DNA of 9,855 nt from Pseudomonadota bacterium. Lineage in GTDB: Bacteria; Bdellovibrionota_B; Oligoflexia; Oligoflexales; JAPPIL01. The notes beneath the pieces are model-generated. The model was not told where the DNA came from. It ran no database searches and saw only the letters and a list, made by a program, of their open reading frames with translations. Each line of letters opens with the position of its first letter. The stretch's first letter is position 1. Of the stretch, positions 1 through 7,262 are shown piece by piece. The stretch is from NCBI GenBank assembly GCA_028877195.1, contig JAPPIL010000190.1:1-9855 (forward strand). The letters are read 5' to 3'. Made by a program: the position numbers and the translations under genes.

Positions 1-1
1 A

Positions 2-133
2 TACACTTATCACAATGCTTTCGTGGATAAATTCAGTTATGCAACAAAGCCGGGGAAAGCCCTCCGCACACAAAAAATAGATGTTAGTTATGCAACAAAG
101 CTGCCAACACCACTCTTCCACCTTCTTGGTTGA
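2..133 (+). CDS. C-terminal fragment of an unrecognised frame with two in-frame YATK repeats (cut by window edge)
   Basis: A frame is open from the left edge to a TGA at 131-133 (43 residues visible). It contains FSYATKPGK and, 17 codons later, IDVSYATKL. The same peptide, IDVTYATKPGE, appears in the minus-strand gene at 8663-9268, and the DNA is nearly identical there too. All three copies are read in the same frame, which favours a coding origin. I recognise no domain. It could be the tail of a paralogue of the 8663-9268 protein. It could equally be a chance reading through the end repeats of an insertion sequence, because TTGTTGCATAA-like ends occur in some IS families. No start is visible in the window. 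Confidence 0.3.
   Translation, partial: YTYHNAFVDKFSYATKPGKALRTQKIDVSYATKLPTPLFHLLG
35..101 (+). repeat. Two direct copies of a 16-bp repeat; third, inverted copy at 9151-9181
   Basis: The sequence agttatgcaacaaagc occurs at 35-50 and 86-101, exactly 51 bases apart. The reverse complement of 9151-9167 matches the first copy and its right flank through ccggg. The reverse complement of 9167-9181 matches the left flank of the second copy (aatagatgtta). The right-hand copy therefore combines flanks of both left copies. It may be a repeated coding module or an IS terminal repeat. Confidence 0.6.
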
Positions 134-150
134 GCGGGGATCAAGTGCTG

Positions 151-196
151 AACAAGGTTCATCCATTCCTACTCTTTAAGAGTATTAAACCTTGTT
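151..196 (+). other. Nested inverted repeat (possible hairpin) upstream of the 251-850 gene
   Basis: The outer arms aacaaggtt (151-159) and aaccttgtt (188-196) are perfect 9-bp complements. They enclose inner arms tactctt (170-176) and aagagta (178-184). No T-run follows, so a classical intrinsic terminator is unlikely. It could be an attenuator, an operator pair, or a folded end of the upstream gene. Confidence 0.3.
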
Positions 197-250
197 GTAA
201 AGTCAGCAACATGATGATAAGCGACCTGCTGTATTGTTATGAGGTGAGAA

Positions 251-850
251 ATGCAGATAGGAATACAGATCAGCAGGCTTCGATTGATAATTCTAAACGG
301 CATGTGTGCATCGTTCTTTTGGGGACATAGCTACAATGCAGATGCCGCTATCAGGGGAATTACGCTTGGCGATCTGCATAGGAAAATCCAAACCGCCAAA
401 GAAGCGCAGGCTATCTTTGAGGGGCATACTCGTCTAGAACTAGCAGCGTTTGTTGGTAAACACATAGCAATGACAAAGCCACCTAAAGGCATTGATGAGA
501 AACTGCATGAGCATCATCAAGATGTTGCTTCTGTATATGCGACGGCTTTTATTTTAACGAATAACCTCGACAATGAGGAAGCAATTGAATTGGCAGTGAT
601 GTTTAACGCCATGCCGCTGTATACAAAAATACCGCCCAAAGCACTAGAAAAGCGGGTTCTGCATTCTGACAGGTCTTTAGAAGATGATCTGTATTTCTAT
701 GATGCTCACGAAGGGTTCGCAGCTGACCACAAACACTACTTAAGCGAAGAGCAGGTGAGCGACCTCATTAACACACCACATAAATTGCGAGTGCACTGGT
801 ATAAAGCAAGGGAAGTGCTTAAACTCGCTTTGTCTCCCGAAGATGATTAA
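251..850 (+). CDS. Hypothetical protein, probably exported (199 aa)
   Basis: I do not recognise this family. The start is ATG at 251 with a good ribosome binding site (AGGTGAG about 5 bases upstream); the stop is TAA at 848-850. The N-terminus has arginines at residues 9 and 11, a hydrophobic stretch (LIILNGMCASFFWG, about 12-25), and then a polar segment ending NADA at about 29-32. This resembles a signal peptide with an A-x-A-type cleavage site, though the hydrophobic core is interrupted by Asn and Gly. The rest is soluble, charged and mostly predicted helical, with His/Glu-rich stretches (EKLHEHHQD, DAHEGFAADHKHY). No catalytic motif is evident. It stands alone on the plus strand and converges on the kinase gene, 124 bases away. 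A periplasmic or envelope role is inference only. Confidence 0.7.
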   Translation: MQIGIQISRLRLIILNGMCASFFWGHSYNADAAIRGITLGDLHRKIQTAKEAQAIFEGHTRLELAAFVGKHIAMTKPPKGIDEKLHEHHQDVASVYATAFILTNNLDNEEAIELAVMFNAMPLYTKIPPKALEKRVLHSDRSLEDDLYFYDAHEGFAADHKHYLSEEQVSDLINTPHKLRVHWYKAREVLKLALSPEDD

Positions 851-887
851 CATTTATTGCAGCCGTGTTGTCTTCTTTGCTAAATTT

Positions 888-933
888 TAGGCTACATGCA
901 CCCAGCCTATGTTTGTGAACAATTTGTGAACAA
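888..933. repeat. Convergent intergenic region: short hairpin and perfect 11-bp tandem repeat
   Basis: The 124-base gap between two convergent genes holds arms taggct (888-893) and agccta (904-909), which could form a small hairpin. Next comes tttgtgaacaa twice in tandem (912-922 and 923-933). A further short inverted repeat, gaggc/gcctc with an AAA loop, lies at 949-961. None has a clear T-run, so a terminator role is only suggested by the convergent position. Confidence 0.4.
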
Positions 934-974
934 GAGGGAAGAGCACGAGAGGCAAAGCCTCATCGTAGATAAAA

Positions 975-2846
975 CTAATTCGAGCGTTTGTTGCCCAAAC
1001 ATCTTCTCCCCAAGCCATCGATGGTGATAATGTCAGGATATGCCCTTGATCGCGACTGTGGCTTGATTAAACACTTGATCGGGGTGCTAGAAGCCATGTC
1101 AAGCGAAATAATATTCGCGGTATACAAACGACCATACTGCATATCGGTTGAAATCGTTGGGGTCTTGCCACGATAAAATCCACGCTCAACATCAACCAAA
1201 TACTGCTTCTTGCCGTTTTTGCTGACAAAACGCACCGAGGAAAACTTCGTGATCGGCGAAAGCACTACAGACTTATTGACTATTTGCCCCTTCTTGCCCT
1301 GATAAAGAAACATCGCATCCTGATAGCCTGGGCGCGATATCCGCACCTCGTAACGACCTGGCTTTGCCTTAATAGTCAAAGGAGTAGCCACATATTCACC
1401 ATTTTGAAATGGCACACCGTTGATGAACACTTTGACGTTCACAGGCACAGACGTGAGATTTAAAGAAAGCTTGTCCCCTGTCGGCAACCGCAGCGGCGTA
1501 TGCTTCTTGGCATAGTAAAACGCACCCATCGCCAGCGACATCAGCAAGATCATCAACACCAGCAACTTGTCCGTCGTCTGAACTTGCTTGCGGCTGCGCT
1601 TGCTTGGTTTGCGGCTACGAGTGCTGGAAGCGATTGCTGAACGCGTCCGCTTGCTTGGCTTATAGGAACTGGGCAACTCTTCGTATAGTGGTAACATCTC
1701 TTGTGAGGATATTGTTTTGGCTGGCATGAACGTTGCTTGAGTATGCTCTAGTTCTGGTTGTTTATCCTTCTCAATGTTGAGATTTAATTTTTTTCCAGCC
1801 CCTTGCGTGCTAGTTATCTTCAACCTGTTTTGCCTGAAGATATTAGCAGTCGCAACCGAACTCATGGATCTAGCTCTAGGCACTGGCAACAGCATGATTT
1901 TTTTAAGCAGCTTTTGGTTCTCGCGATAATGTTTAGCTAAATTCTCCTGCATGAATGCTGCTAAATCGCTTGATACAAAATTAGGGAAATGCGTATTAAG
2001 ATACTTGCGCAACGCTTTTTCCATTTCATCTGCTACCGCGTAACGCTTGTTAAGGTCAGCATCTAAAGCACGCAGAACTACCTGTTCAAGCTCCTGGTCA
2101 ACCGCAGGGTTTAGTTTACTTAAAGCATTCGGTATACGACATGAACGCACCCGATTGATCGTTGACACATCGTCTTTGGCTTGAAACAGCTTGCGCATCG
2201 CCAATACTTCCCACAACACGATGCCGAGCGAGAAGATGTCCGAGCGACCATCCAACTTTTTAGCTTGAATCTGCTCTGGGCTCATGTAGGAATACTTGCC
2301 CTTCACTGTGCCTGTCTGGGTCTCGGTGGTTTTGTTCTTGGCACTGGCAATACCGAAATCTGTGAGTTTAACCTCACCTTCATAGCTGATCAAAATATTC
2401 TGTGGCGACACGTCCCGATGCACGATGCCTAAAGCTTCACCTGAAATATCATCAGTTTTAGAATGGGCATATTGTAAAGCACGAGCCGCTTCAGCTGCGA
2501 TGTATACCGCCATTGGCACGCTTAAGCGTATCTTTGAACGTTCACATGCCGATAATACCGAGCGTAAATCCTTACCGTTCACGAACTCCATCGTAATCGC
2601 ATAAGAGTCATCAATGCGCTCAAAGCCTTCAATGCGAACAATGTTAGCATGCACTAGCTTCCGACAAATCTCCGCTTCATCCCTAAACATAGAGATAAAG
2701 CTTTCATTGTTGGCTATATGCGGAAGGATGCGCTTAAACACACATACGCGCTGGAATCCCTCCTCATTGACCTGCTTACCGAGATAAATCTCGGCCATGC
2801 CACCAGAGCCGATTTTATCTCCCAAGATGTAACGACTGCCACTCAA
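975..2846 (-). CDS. Membrane-anchored serine/threonine protein kinase with C-terminal PEGA domain (623 aa)
   Basis: This is a Hanks-type kinase that transfers phosphate from ATP to Ser/Thr of partner proteins. Visible motifs are a Gly-rich loop (GSGGMAEIY, 13-21), ATP-anchoring K38, alpha-C E59, catalytic loop HRDVSPQN (D145, N150), DFG (D163) and an APE equivalent SPE (189-191). The catalytic domain ends near 282. A long linker becomes strongly basic (about 396-427), then one membrane segment (about 428-446), then an extracytoplasmic PEGA domain (about 460-530; TPLTIKAKPGRYEVRI) and a tail of about 90 residues. Basic residues before the membrane segment put the kinase in the cytoplasm and PEGA outside. 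HRDVSPQN and the GFQRVCVFKRILPH style resemble myxobacterial-type kinases. The start is TTG at 2846 with AGAGG nine bases upstream; there is no closer ATG. It is divergent from tmk. Its signal and substrates cannot be read from the sequence. Confidence 0.93.
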   Translation of the reverse strand: MSGSRYILGDKIGSGGMAEIYLGKQVNEEGFQRVCVFKRILPHIANNESFISMFRDEAEICRKLVHANIVRIEGFERIDDSYAITMEFVNGKDLRSVLSACERSKIRLSVPMAVYIAAEAARALQYAHSKTDDISGEALGIVHRDVSPQNILISYEGEVKLTDFGIASAKNKTTETQTGTVKGKYSYMSPEQIQAKKLDGRSDIFSLGIVLWEVLAMRKLFQAKDDVSTINRVRSCRIPNALSKLNPAVDQELEQVVLRALDADLNKRYAVADEMEKALRKYLNTHFPNFVSSDLAAFMQENLAKHYRENQKLLKKIMLLPVPRARSMSSVATANIFRQNRLKITSTQGAGKKLNLNIEKDKQPELEHTQATFMPAKTISSQEMLPLYEELPSSYKPSKRTRSAIASSTRSRKPSKRSRKQVQTTDKLLVLMILLMSLAMGAFYYAKKHTPLRLPTGDKLSLNLTSVPVNVKVFINGVPFQNGEYVATPLTIKAKPGRYEVRISRPGYQDAMFLYQGKKGQIVNKSVVLSPITKFSSVRFVSKNGKKQYLVDVERGFYRGKTPTISTDMQYGRLYTANIISLDMASSTPIKCLIKPQSRSRAYPDIITIDGLGRRCLGNKRSN

Positions 2847-2874
2847 GCTAAAAAACCTCTACATGTCGCGGCTG

Positions 2875-2904
2875 ATATAAACACCACCACTAGATCGCTC
2901 GCAA
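2875..2904 (-). promoter_or_regulatory. Candidate promoter for the kinase gene
   Basis: Read on the minus strand, TTGCGA (2904-2899) is followed after 18 bases by TTATAT (2880-2875), about 29 bases before the TTG start. It is a fair sigma-70-like match with no supporting data. Confidence 0.3.
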
Positions 2905-2966
2905 CTGATGGTATCACCGCTATAAAACTTTTCCGTCCCACTCTCTATTATCGCTGTTAATGCCCG

Positions 2967-2980
2967 AAAACTTAAGTTTT
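2967..2980. promoter_or_regulatory. 14-bp perfect palindrome in the divergent kinase/tmk intergenic region
   Basis: aaaacttaagtttt is a perfect palindrome placed between the two divergent genes. It may be an operator for a dimeric regulator, but it is AT-rich and could occur by chance. The rest of the 251-base region (2847-3097) holds the two candidate promoters and no gene that I can support. Confidence 0.3.
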
Positions 2981-3009
2981 TCCGTTATTTAAAGTCTCTA
3001 TGGTTTATA

Positions 3010-3039
3010 TTGCCGCAAAATTAAGCAGGGTTTTAGAAT
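3010..3039 (+). promoter_or_regulatory. Candidate promoter for the tmk-holB-ricT-rodZ-panC operon
   Basis: TTGCCG (3010-3015), an 18-base spacer and TAGAAT (3034-3039) sit about 59 bases before the tmk start. It is a moderate match and the position suits an operon promoter. Confidence 0.3.
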
Positions 3040-3097
3040 TTGCTAAAATTTCCAACTTTGCATAAACCTAACCGTTCCTGCTGATGAGGAGCTTGAG

Positions 3098-3733
3098 TTG
3101 GGCACATTCATTACTATCGAAGGTGGCGAAGGAGTGGGAAAAACCTCCTTAACTAGGGGGTTAGCAGCCAGTCTTGCCGCTGATGGCATCGAGGTATGCC
3201 CTACACGCGAGCCAGGGGGATGCGCCATCGCTGATAAAATTCGGCGACTGTTCAAGAATAAGGATGAGGATGAGAAAATTTTGCCACATACCGAACTGAT
3301 GTTGATTGCCGCCGCGCGGGCACAACATGTTCAGCAACTAATCGCCCCAGCGCTGGCTGCTGGCAAACTAGTCTTATGCGACCGCTACATCGACTCCACT
3401 AGGGTGTATCAGGGTTGTATCGCAAAAATAGAGCCTCGCACCGTCGAGACTGTGATCGCGCTGACAAGCTTTGCTTGCCAGCCACAATTAACTATCTTGT
3501 TGGAAAGCGATTACCATGCGGTGGCAAAGAGATTGGCACAGCGTCCTACCAACGATACGGTGGCAAGATATGACCCAACCAATGAGCAAGAACACCTACA
3601 AATTAGGGACTGTTATCGGCAAGTTCATGCCCAACACTCTGAACGTATCGTTAAGCTTGACACTACTAGCCTTGAGGTTGATGATGCAGTCAAGCAGGCC
3701 AGGGAGCTAGTGCGTGCAAGGCTGGCGATATAG
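3098..3733 (+). CDS. tmk: Thymidylate kinase (dTMP kinase, 211 aa)
   Basis: It phosphorylates dTMP to dTDP with ATP in dTTP synthesis. The sequence shows the P-loop EGGEGVGKTS (8-17), TREPGG (36-41) for nucleotide-monophosphate binding, R74 in the AAARAQH segment, the family signature DRYIDST (95-101) with YQG (104-106), and a lid region around RPTNDTVARYDPT. The usual aromatic/alanine before YQG is V103. At 211 residues the length is normal. The start is TTG at 3098 with GAGGAG (3086-3091) six bases upstream. A TTG start fits because MGTFITIEGGEG aligns with the normal N-terminus. It is the first gene of the operon, and the holB start follows six bases after the stop. Confidence 0.96.
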   Translation: MGTFITIEGGEGVGKTSLTRGLAASLAADGIEVCPTREPGGCAIADKIRRLFKNKDEDEKILPHTELMLIAAARAQHVQQLIAPALAAGKLVLCDRYIDSTRVYQGCIAKIEPRTVETVIALTSFACQPQLTILLESDYHAVAKRLAQRPTNDTVARYDPTNEQEHLQIRDCYRQVHAQHSERIVKLDTTSLEVDDAVKQARELVRARLAI

Positions 3734-3739
3734 GATTTT

Positions 3740-4486
3740 ATGACGACTGAACAACAGAGTTTACAGCAGATACTCGCACGCGCGAAGCTACCACAGGTGA
3801 TATTGTTTTACGGCCCAAATCGGGAACAAGGCAGGGATTTGCTCACGTGGCTATTGCAGCGGATTTTTTGTGCAAAAGTTTGCGGTGCATGCGCTGCTTG
3901 TCGACAGGTTGTAGCGGGAAAGCATAACGATGTCCTATGGTTCACAGCCAACGCAACTAAATTCGGTGTGGAAGCAGCGGGCAAGTTACAGGAGTTCATG
4001 CAGGTTCGCAGTTACGCCGCCGCACGAGTAGCTATTATCATCGACGCACATTTGATGACCAAGCAAGCGGCAAACAAACTCCTTAAAATGCTTGAAGAAC
4101 CGCATGGTTATGTGTTCTTATACTCCGACCAAAAGGCGGCGATACTACCGACCGTGCTATCGCGTTGCTTTCATTTTTATGTCGCAGCCACAACGGAGTT
4201 TACTACCCCCTACAGCCAAGAGGTGCGAGAAATTTTTACGGCAACAAGCCTTAACAAGGCGCTAAAACAGATAAAGGATCTGAAGCAAGATGGTTGTAAG
4301 GTATCGGAATTTTTACCAGCTTTTGAGATGCACCTTCATGCCGAGTATATGAACCGCACGGTTAAACCTTCCCCACAAGTGCGGGAACGTCGGCGACATT
4401 TACATGCTTTAAAGCGCTTGGCAAAACAGCAAGTGCCTCTCAATATCCAGCTATGCGCCGAATCTATCTTGGGGGACAGCCGATGA
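3740..4486 (+). CDS. holB: DNA polymerase III delta-prime-type clamp-loader subunit (248 aa)
   Basis: It belongs to the clamp-loader ATPase family and helps load the sliding clamp onto primed DNA. The Walker A position reads GPNREQGRD (25-33) without GKT, as expected for a non-hydrolysing delta-prime subunit. Four cysteines, C44, C48, C51 and C54, form the zinc module typical of the family. IIIDAHLMTKQAANKLLKMLEEP fills the Walker B region, and SRC with its preceding sensor segment follows (VLSRCFHFY). The C-terminal third is short compared with the E. coli protein (about 334 aa), as in many non-enterobacterial homologues. The gene follows tmk by six bases, and its stop overlaps the ricT start (ATGA at 4483). 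The ribosome binding site is weak (AGGA four bases before the ATG), suggesting translational coupling to tmk. Confidence 0.93.
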   Translation: MTTEQQSLQQILARAKLPQVILFYGPNREQGRDLLTWLLQRIFCAKVCGACAACRQVVAGKHNDVLWFTANATKFGVEAAGKLQEFMQVRSYAAARVAIIIDAHLMTKQAANKLLKMLEEPHGYVFLYSDQKAAILPTVLSRCFHFYVAATTEFTTPYSQEVREIFTATSLNKALKQIKDLKQDGCKVSEFLPAFEMHLHAEYMNRTVKPSPQVRERRRHLHALKRLAKQQVPLNIQLCAESILGDSR

Positions 4487-5346
4487 GCAGCAACATTGTC
4501 GGCGTGCAGTTCAAGCATGCGGGGCGTATCTTTTATCTTGCTTTGCGTGAGCAGATGTCGGTGGTTATCGGCGATAAACTAGTCGTCGATACTGATCGTG
4601 GCTTTAATTTAGCGGAGGTGGTTAATTTTAAGCCTAATGCCAAACCAAGCACAAGCAAAGCGGCGAAGAAGATAATCCGTAAAGCAACGCCCAACGATTT
4701 GCAGAGCAGCGACATCAACATAGATGATATTCACAAGCATGTGCAGGGGCAGGCAAAAGAATTGAATCTAGCGATGACCGTGCTGAAAGTCGAAACAGTG
4801 TTAAGTAATAACAAGGTGATGGTGTATTTTTCATCATCAGGTCGGGTTGATTTCCGTGAACTGGTAAAGAGATTAGCTTCTGATTTGCGTTTGCGCGTCG
4901 AGTTGAAGCAAGTTGGGCCGCGCAACGAGACTAAACTGATGGGCGGCATCGGTGTTTGTGGACGTGAATACTGCTGTTCAAGCTTTTTGCGCGAGTTTCT
5001 TCCTGTTTCAACGCGTATGGCCAAGAATCAAAATCTTGCCCTTAACCCGACTAAAATCAGCGGCGGTTGCGGACGACTGTTGTGTTGTCTACATTATGAA
5101 AATGAAACTTACAGCGAACAACGGGCTAAACTTCCTAAACGCGGGACAGCGGTTAGCATCGCTGCCGAAGAGGTTACGGTTATCAAGGTGGATTTGCTCA
5201 ATGAAATGCTCCTCGTTGAGGATAAAGACGGCAACCGCTCCACAGTCAAAGCCAGTGAAGTGTCTGCTACCAAGAAATCTTCCAGCACTACTGTTGACGA
5301 AGAGGAATGGGGCGAAGATTTAGACCTTGAGGATTTGATGGAATAG
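4483..5346 (+). CDS. ricT: PSP1-domain regulatory iron-sulfur-type protein RicT/YaaT (287 aa)
   Basis: The N-terminal part (IVGVQFKHAGRIFYLA, GDKLVVDTDRGFNLAEVV) and the central Cys-rich PSP1 signature are diagnostic: GVCGREYCCSSFL, MAKNQNLALNPTKISGGCGR, LLCCLHYE. The six cysteines are C159, C164, C165, C196, C201 and C202. In Bacillus the homologue acts with RicA and RicF in a complex that binds Fe-S clusters and affects RNA maturation and phosphorelay output; no RicA/RicF partner is seen here. The tail is acidic (VDEEEWGEDLDLEDLME). I chose ATG at 4483, which overlaps the holB stop as ATGA and has GGGGGA upstream; it gives the usual N-terminus. An in-frame ATG at 4453 would add ten residues inside holB. 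The tmk-holB-ricT order matches the conserved bacterial cluster. Confidence 0.95.
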   Translation: MSSNIVGVQFKHAGRIFYLALREQMSVVIGDKLVVDTDRGFNLAEVVNFKPNAKPSTSKAAKKIIRKATPNDLQSSDINIDDIHKHVQGQAKELNLAMTVLKVETVLSNNKVMVYFSSSGRVDFRELVKRLASDLRLRVELKQVGPRNETKLMGGIGVCGREYCCSSFLREFLPVSTRMAKNQNLALNPTKISGGCGRLLCCLHYENETYSEQRAKLPKRGTAVSIAAEEVTVIKVDLLNEMLLVEDKDGNRSTVKASEVSATKKSSSTTVDEEEWGEDLDLEDLME

Positions 5347-6156
5347 TTGGCATGTCTTATGGATAACTTACTTGAATTAGCGCAGAGTATCGCGGACAAA
5401 CGCCAAGAGTTGGGTATAAGTCGTGAACAGCTTGCCGCTAAAACCCGTGTTCCACTTGCATTTATCATCACCTTTGAGGAAGGACGACATGATGAGTTGC
5501 CTGATTCAGCATACAGCAATGGCTTTGTGCGCATTATTTGTAAACAGCTAGGCATTCCAGCGCCTGCTCTCGCAGCGACCAAGATACAACTACAGACTAG
5601 AATAGCGACTGATATTTTTCACGGTCGTCGGCGTAAAAGTTTAGCCCTGCCGAATAAAAGGCACACCTATCGCATGCTCTCGGCATTGATGTTCTTGTTG
5701 CCTATCGTCGCAGGTATCCTTATCTTGGTCTTCGGTGGCCAAAGTTGGTTCACCAACAACAAACAAGCTATAACCACCGCACAAACTGCACCACACAGTC
5801 CAATAGTAGAATCCGCAGCAGTAGACCAACCTAACGCTAGCCGCACTGCGGCGACAGCGGCCACTACTGATGATATAGCGCCGCCCCTCACCCCAACAAG
5901 CGAGCAGCAGGTGCGTCTAATGGTGCATTACCCAACTGAAGTAAAGATAAAGCTTGATGGCACGCAACAAACACAAACCACTCTGTTGCCGCGTGAGTAT
6001 GTGTTCAACTTTAAAGAAGAGAGTGAATTTACCATCTTGGACACGAATGCGATGACGGTGAGTTTTAACGGTGAGGTTATTACGAACATTGAGCGCTTCG
6101 GTAAACATCGCACTCTGGTCTTTCGCACAACTGAATCAAACGATGCAAATTATTAG
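5347..6156 (+). CDS. RodZ-like HTH and single-pass membrane protein (269 aa)
   Basis: The N-terminus is a RodZ-type helix-turn-helix (about 9-70; IADKRQELGISREQLAAKTRVP, then FEEGRHDELPDSAYSNGFVR). A basic segment (HGRRRK), one membrane span (about 109-131; LSALMFLLPIVAGILILVF), a Thr/Ala/Pro-rich linker, and a C-terminal beta-rich domain (about 189-260) resembling the DUF4115 domain of RodZ follow. RodZ links MreB to the cell envelope; shorter relatives have less certain roles, so I give no symbol. The frame begins with TTG directly after the ricT stop; ATG at 5359 would shorten the product by four residues, and the sequence does not decide between them. The gene overlaps panC by 14 bases. 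It probably acts at the inner membrane in morphogenesis, by inference from domain order. Confidence 0.88.
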   Translation: MACLMDNLLELAQSIADKRQELGISREQLAAKTRVPLAFIITFEEGRHDELPDSAYSNGFVRIICKQLGIPAPALAATKIQLQTRIATDIFHGRRRKSLALPNKRHTYRMLSALMFLLPIVAGILILVFGGQSWFTNNKQAITTAQTAPHSPIVESAAVDQPNASRTAATAATTDDIAPPLTPTSEQQVRLMVHYPTEVKIKLDGTQQTQTTLLPREYVFNFKEESEFTILDTNAMTVSFNGEVITNIERFGKHRTLVFRTTESNDANY

Positions 6157-6955
6157 CAAGGCTCAAGACTTGCCTCCAACCGAGCTTGCTTTCGTGCCCA
6201 CGATGGGGGCACTGCATGCGGGGCATTTACACCTGATCGCCACCGCACGCAAACACTGCCCAACGGTGCTGGTCAGCATCTTTGTCAATCCCAAACAGTT
6301 TGCGGCTGGCGAAGACTTTGCGAGTTATCCTCGTCCTCGCGACGATGACCTGCACCTGCTACGTCAGCAGCGGGTGGATTACGTTTATCTGCCACAAGCG
6401 CTTGACTTGTTCCCAACAGACTTTCAAACCTATGTCCATAACCGCGCTGGTAGCGAAATGTTGTGTGGTCTGCAACGCCCCAACCATTTTCAAGGTGTAT
6501 TGACAGTAGTACTGAAACTACTACTAACTGTGCGACCGCAACTTCTGGTGCTGGGCAAAAAAGATTACCAACAACTGGTCTTAATCAAACGCATGCTTCG
6601 CGATTTTAGCTTGCCGATTGCGGTTATCGCCGCTACCACCCAACGCTATGAGGATGGTCTCGCATATAGCAGTCGCAATACTTACCTTACCCCCGCCCAA
6701 CGAAGCCAAGCCCCACTTCTCTATCAAGCCTTGCGAGCAGCAGAGAAACTTTTCCAACAAGGGGAACGCAACTCTGAACAAATTATCGCCGCTGCTCGCA
6801 ACATCATCGCAAGCAGTGGGTTTAGCACCGACTACCTAGAGATACGTACCCAAGCTGACCTTGCACCGCTAGCATCTATCACCGCACCTAGTGTCTTACT
6901 CGTCGCAGCACGGCTTGGCGACACGCGGCTGCTTGACAATATTGAGCTGGGGTAG
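6143..6955 (+). CDS. panC: Pantothenate synthetase (pantoate-beta-alanine ligase, 270 aa)
   Basis: It joins pantoate and beta-alanine using ATP, the last step of pantothenate (vitamin B5) synthesis. Visible motifs are PTMGALHAGHL with the HxGH nucleotide site (H25-H28), SIFVNPKQF (45-53), the SYPRP segment, LCGLQRPNHFQGVLTVV, LGKKDYQQL (127-135) and the KMSKS-equivalent SSRN (176-179). The length is slightly below the family's usual 280 or so. ATG at 6143 gives the expected MQIISKAQDL start and overlaps the preceding gene by 14 bases; an in-frame ATG at 6071 would add 24 unrelated residues. No other pan gene is visible. It is the last operon gene. Its stop is followed directly by insertion-sequence debris, so the operon's native 3' end may be lost. 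Confidence 0.96.
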   Translation: MQIISKAQDLPPTELAFVPTMGALHAGHLHLIATARKHCPTVLVSIFVNPKQFAAGEDFASYPRPRDDDLHLLRQQRVDYVYLPQALDLFPTDFQTYVHNRAGSEMLCGLQRPNHFQGVLTVVLKLLLTVRPQLLVLGKKDYQQLVLIKRMLRDFSLPIAVIAATTQRYEDGLAYSSRNTYLTPAQRSQAPLLYQALRAAEKLFQQGERNSEQIIAAARNIIASSGFSTDYLEIRTQADLAPLASITAPSVLLVAARLGDTRLLDNIELG

Positions 6956-6982
6956 CTTATACTAAAGCCGCTAATGTGCACG

Positions 6983-7075
6983 CCAAGGTTCGAGGAGTAT
7001 AATAATTTTGCTCCTCATAAAGCTCTCGGAATGAAATCACCAAGAGCATATAGGTCTCTTAAACAGGCTGGATAA
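6983..7075 (+). pseudogene. C-terminal remnant of an IS3/IS481-type transposase
   Basis: The frame from about 6983 to TAA at 7073-7075 reads TPRFEEYNNFAPHKALGMKSP, then RAYRSLKQAG. The pattern EEYNN..PHKALGMKSP is the usual C-terminal signature of DDE transposases of the IS3/IS481 group (YNN-RPHSALG-xxP). The frame is in phase with the panC stop, so anything before about 6983 is probably not transposase. Only the last 30 or so residues remain, and the three DDE catalytic residues are absent. The stop is followed at once by an IS end-like sequence. The fragment sits 27 bases after panC. Confidence 0.7.
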
Positions 7076-7098
7076 TGTGTCCACTTTTTCGGGGGGCA
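7068..7098 (+). mobile_element. Right terminal repeat of the decayed IS (copy A)
   Basis: The sequence ctggataatgtgtccactttt followed by a G-run overlaps the last codons of the transposase remnant. TGTCCACTTTT plus GGGG directly after a transposase stop is typical of IS3/IS481-type right ends. A second copy lies at 9292-9319 (18 of 21 bases identical in the core). Confidence 0.6.
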
Positions 7099-7262
7099 AC
7101 ACCAAATTCATTTTGACGAAGATATGGTGTTTGCAGTAGAATGCCTTAACTACGGGTAGATTGGAATAGAGATACAGAGGGTCAGTTGGCTGTGTTAGCC
7201 ACTGAACCACGGAGAATAGAGTTGAATAACCCCATCAAGTTTGGCGAAGCGCTGTCACAGGC

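Noticed and set aside
130..330. Plus-strand open frame from a TTG at 130
   Set aside because: No ribosome binding site or recognisable content; it spans the nested hairpin and overlaps the better-supported gene at 251.
4453..4482. Upstream in-frame ATG for ricT
   Set aside because: It would add ten residues overlapping holB that do not fit the family; the ATGA overlap at 4483 has a better ribosome binding site.
4731..5582. Minus-strand open frames opposite ricT and the RodZ-like gene
   Set aside because: Compositional shadows of confidently identified plus-strand genes.
6071..6142. Upstream in-frame ATG for panC
   Set aside because: It would add 24 residues deep inside the preceding gene; MQIISKAQDL at 6143 is the normal panC N-terminus.
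6992..7016. Hairpin gaggag...ctcctc after panC as an intrinsic terminator
   Set aside because: No T-run follows, and the arms lie inside the transposase-derived coding remnant.
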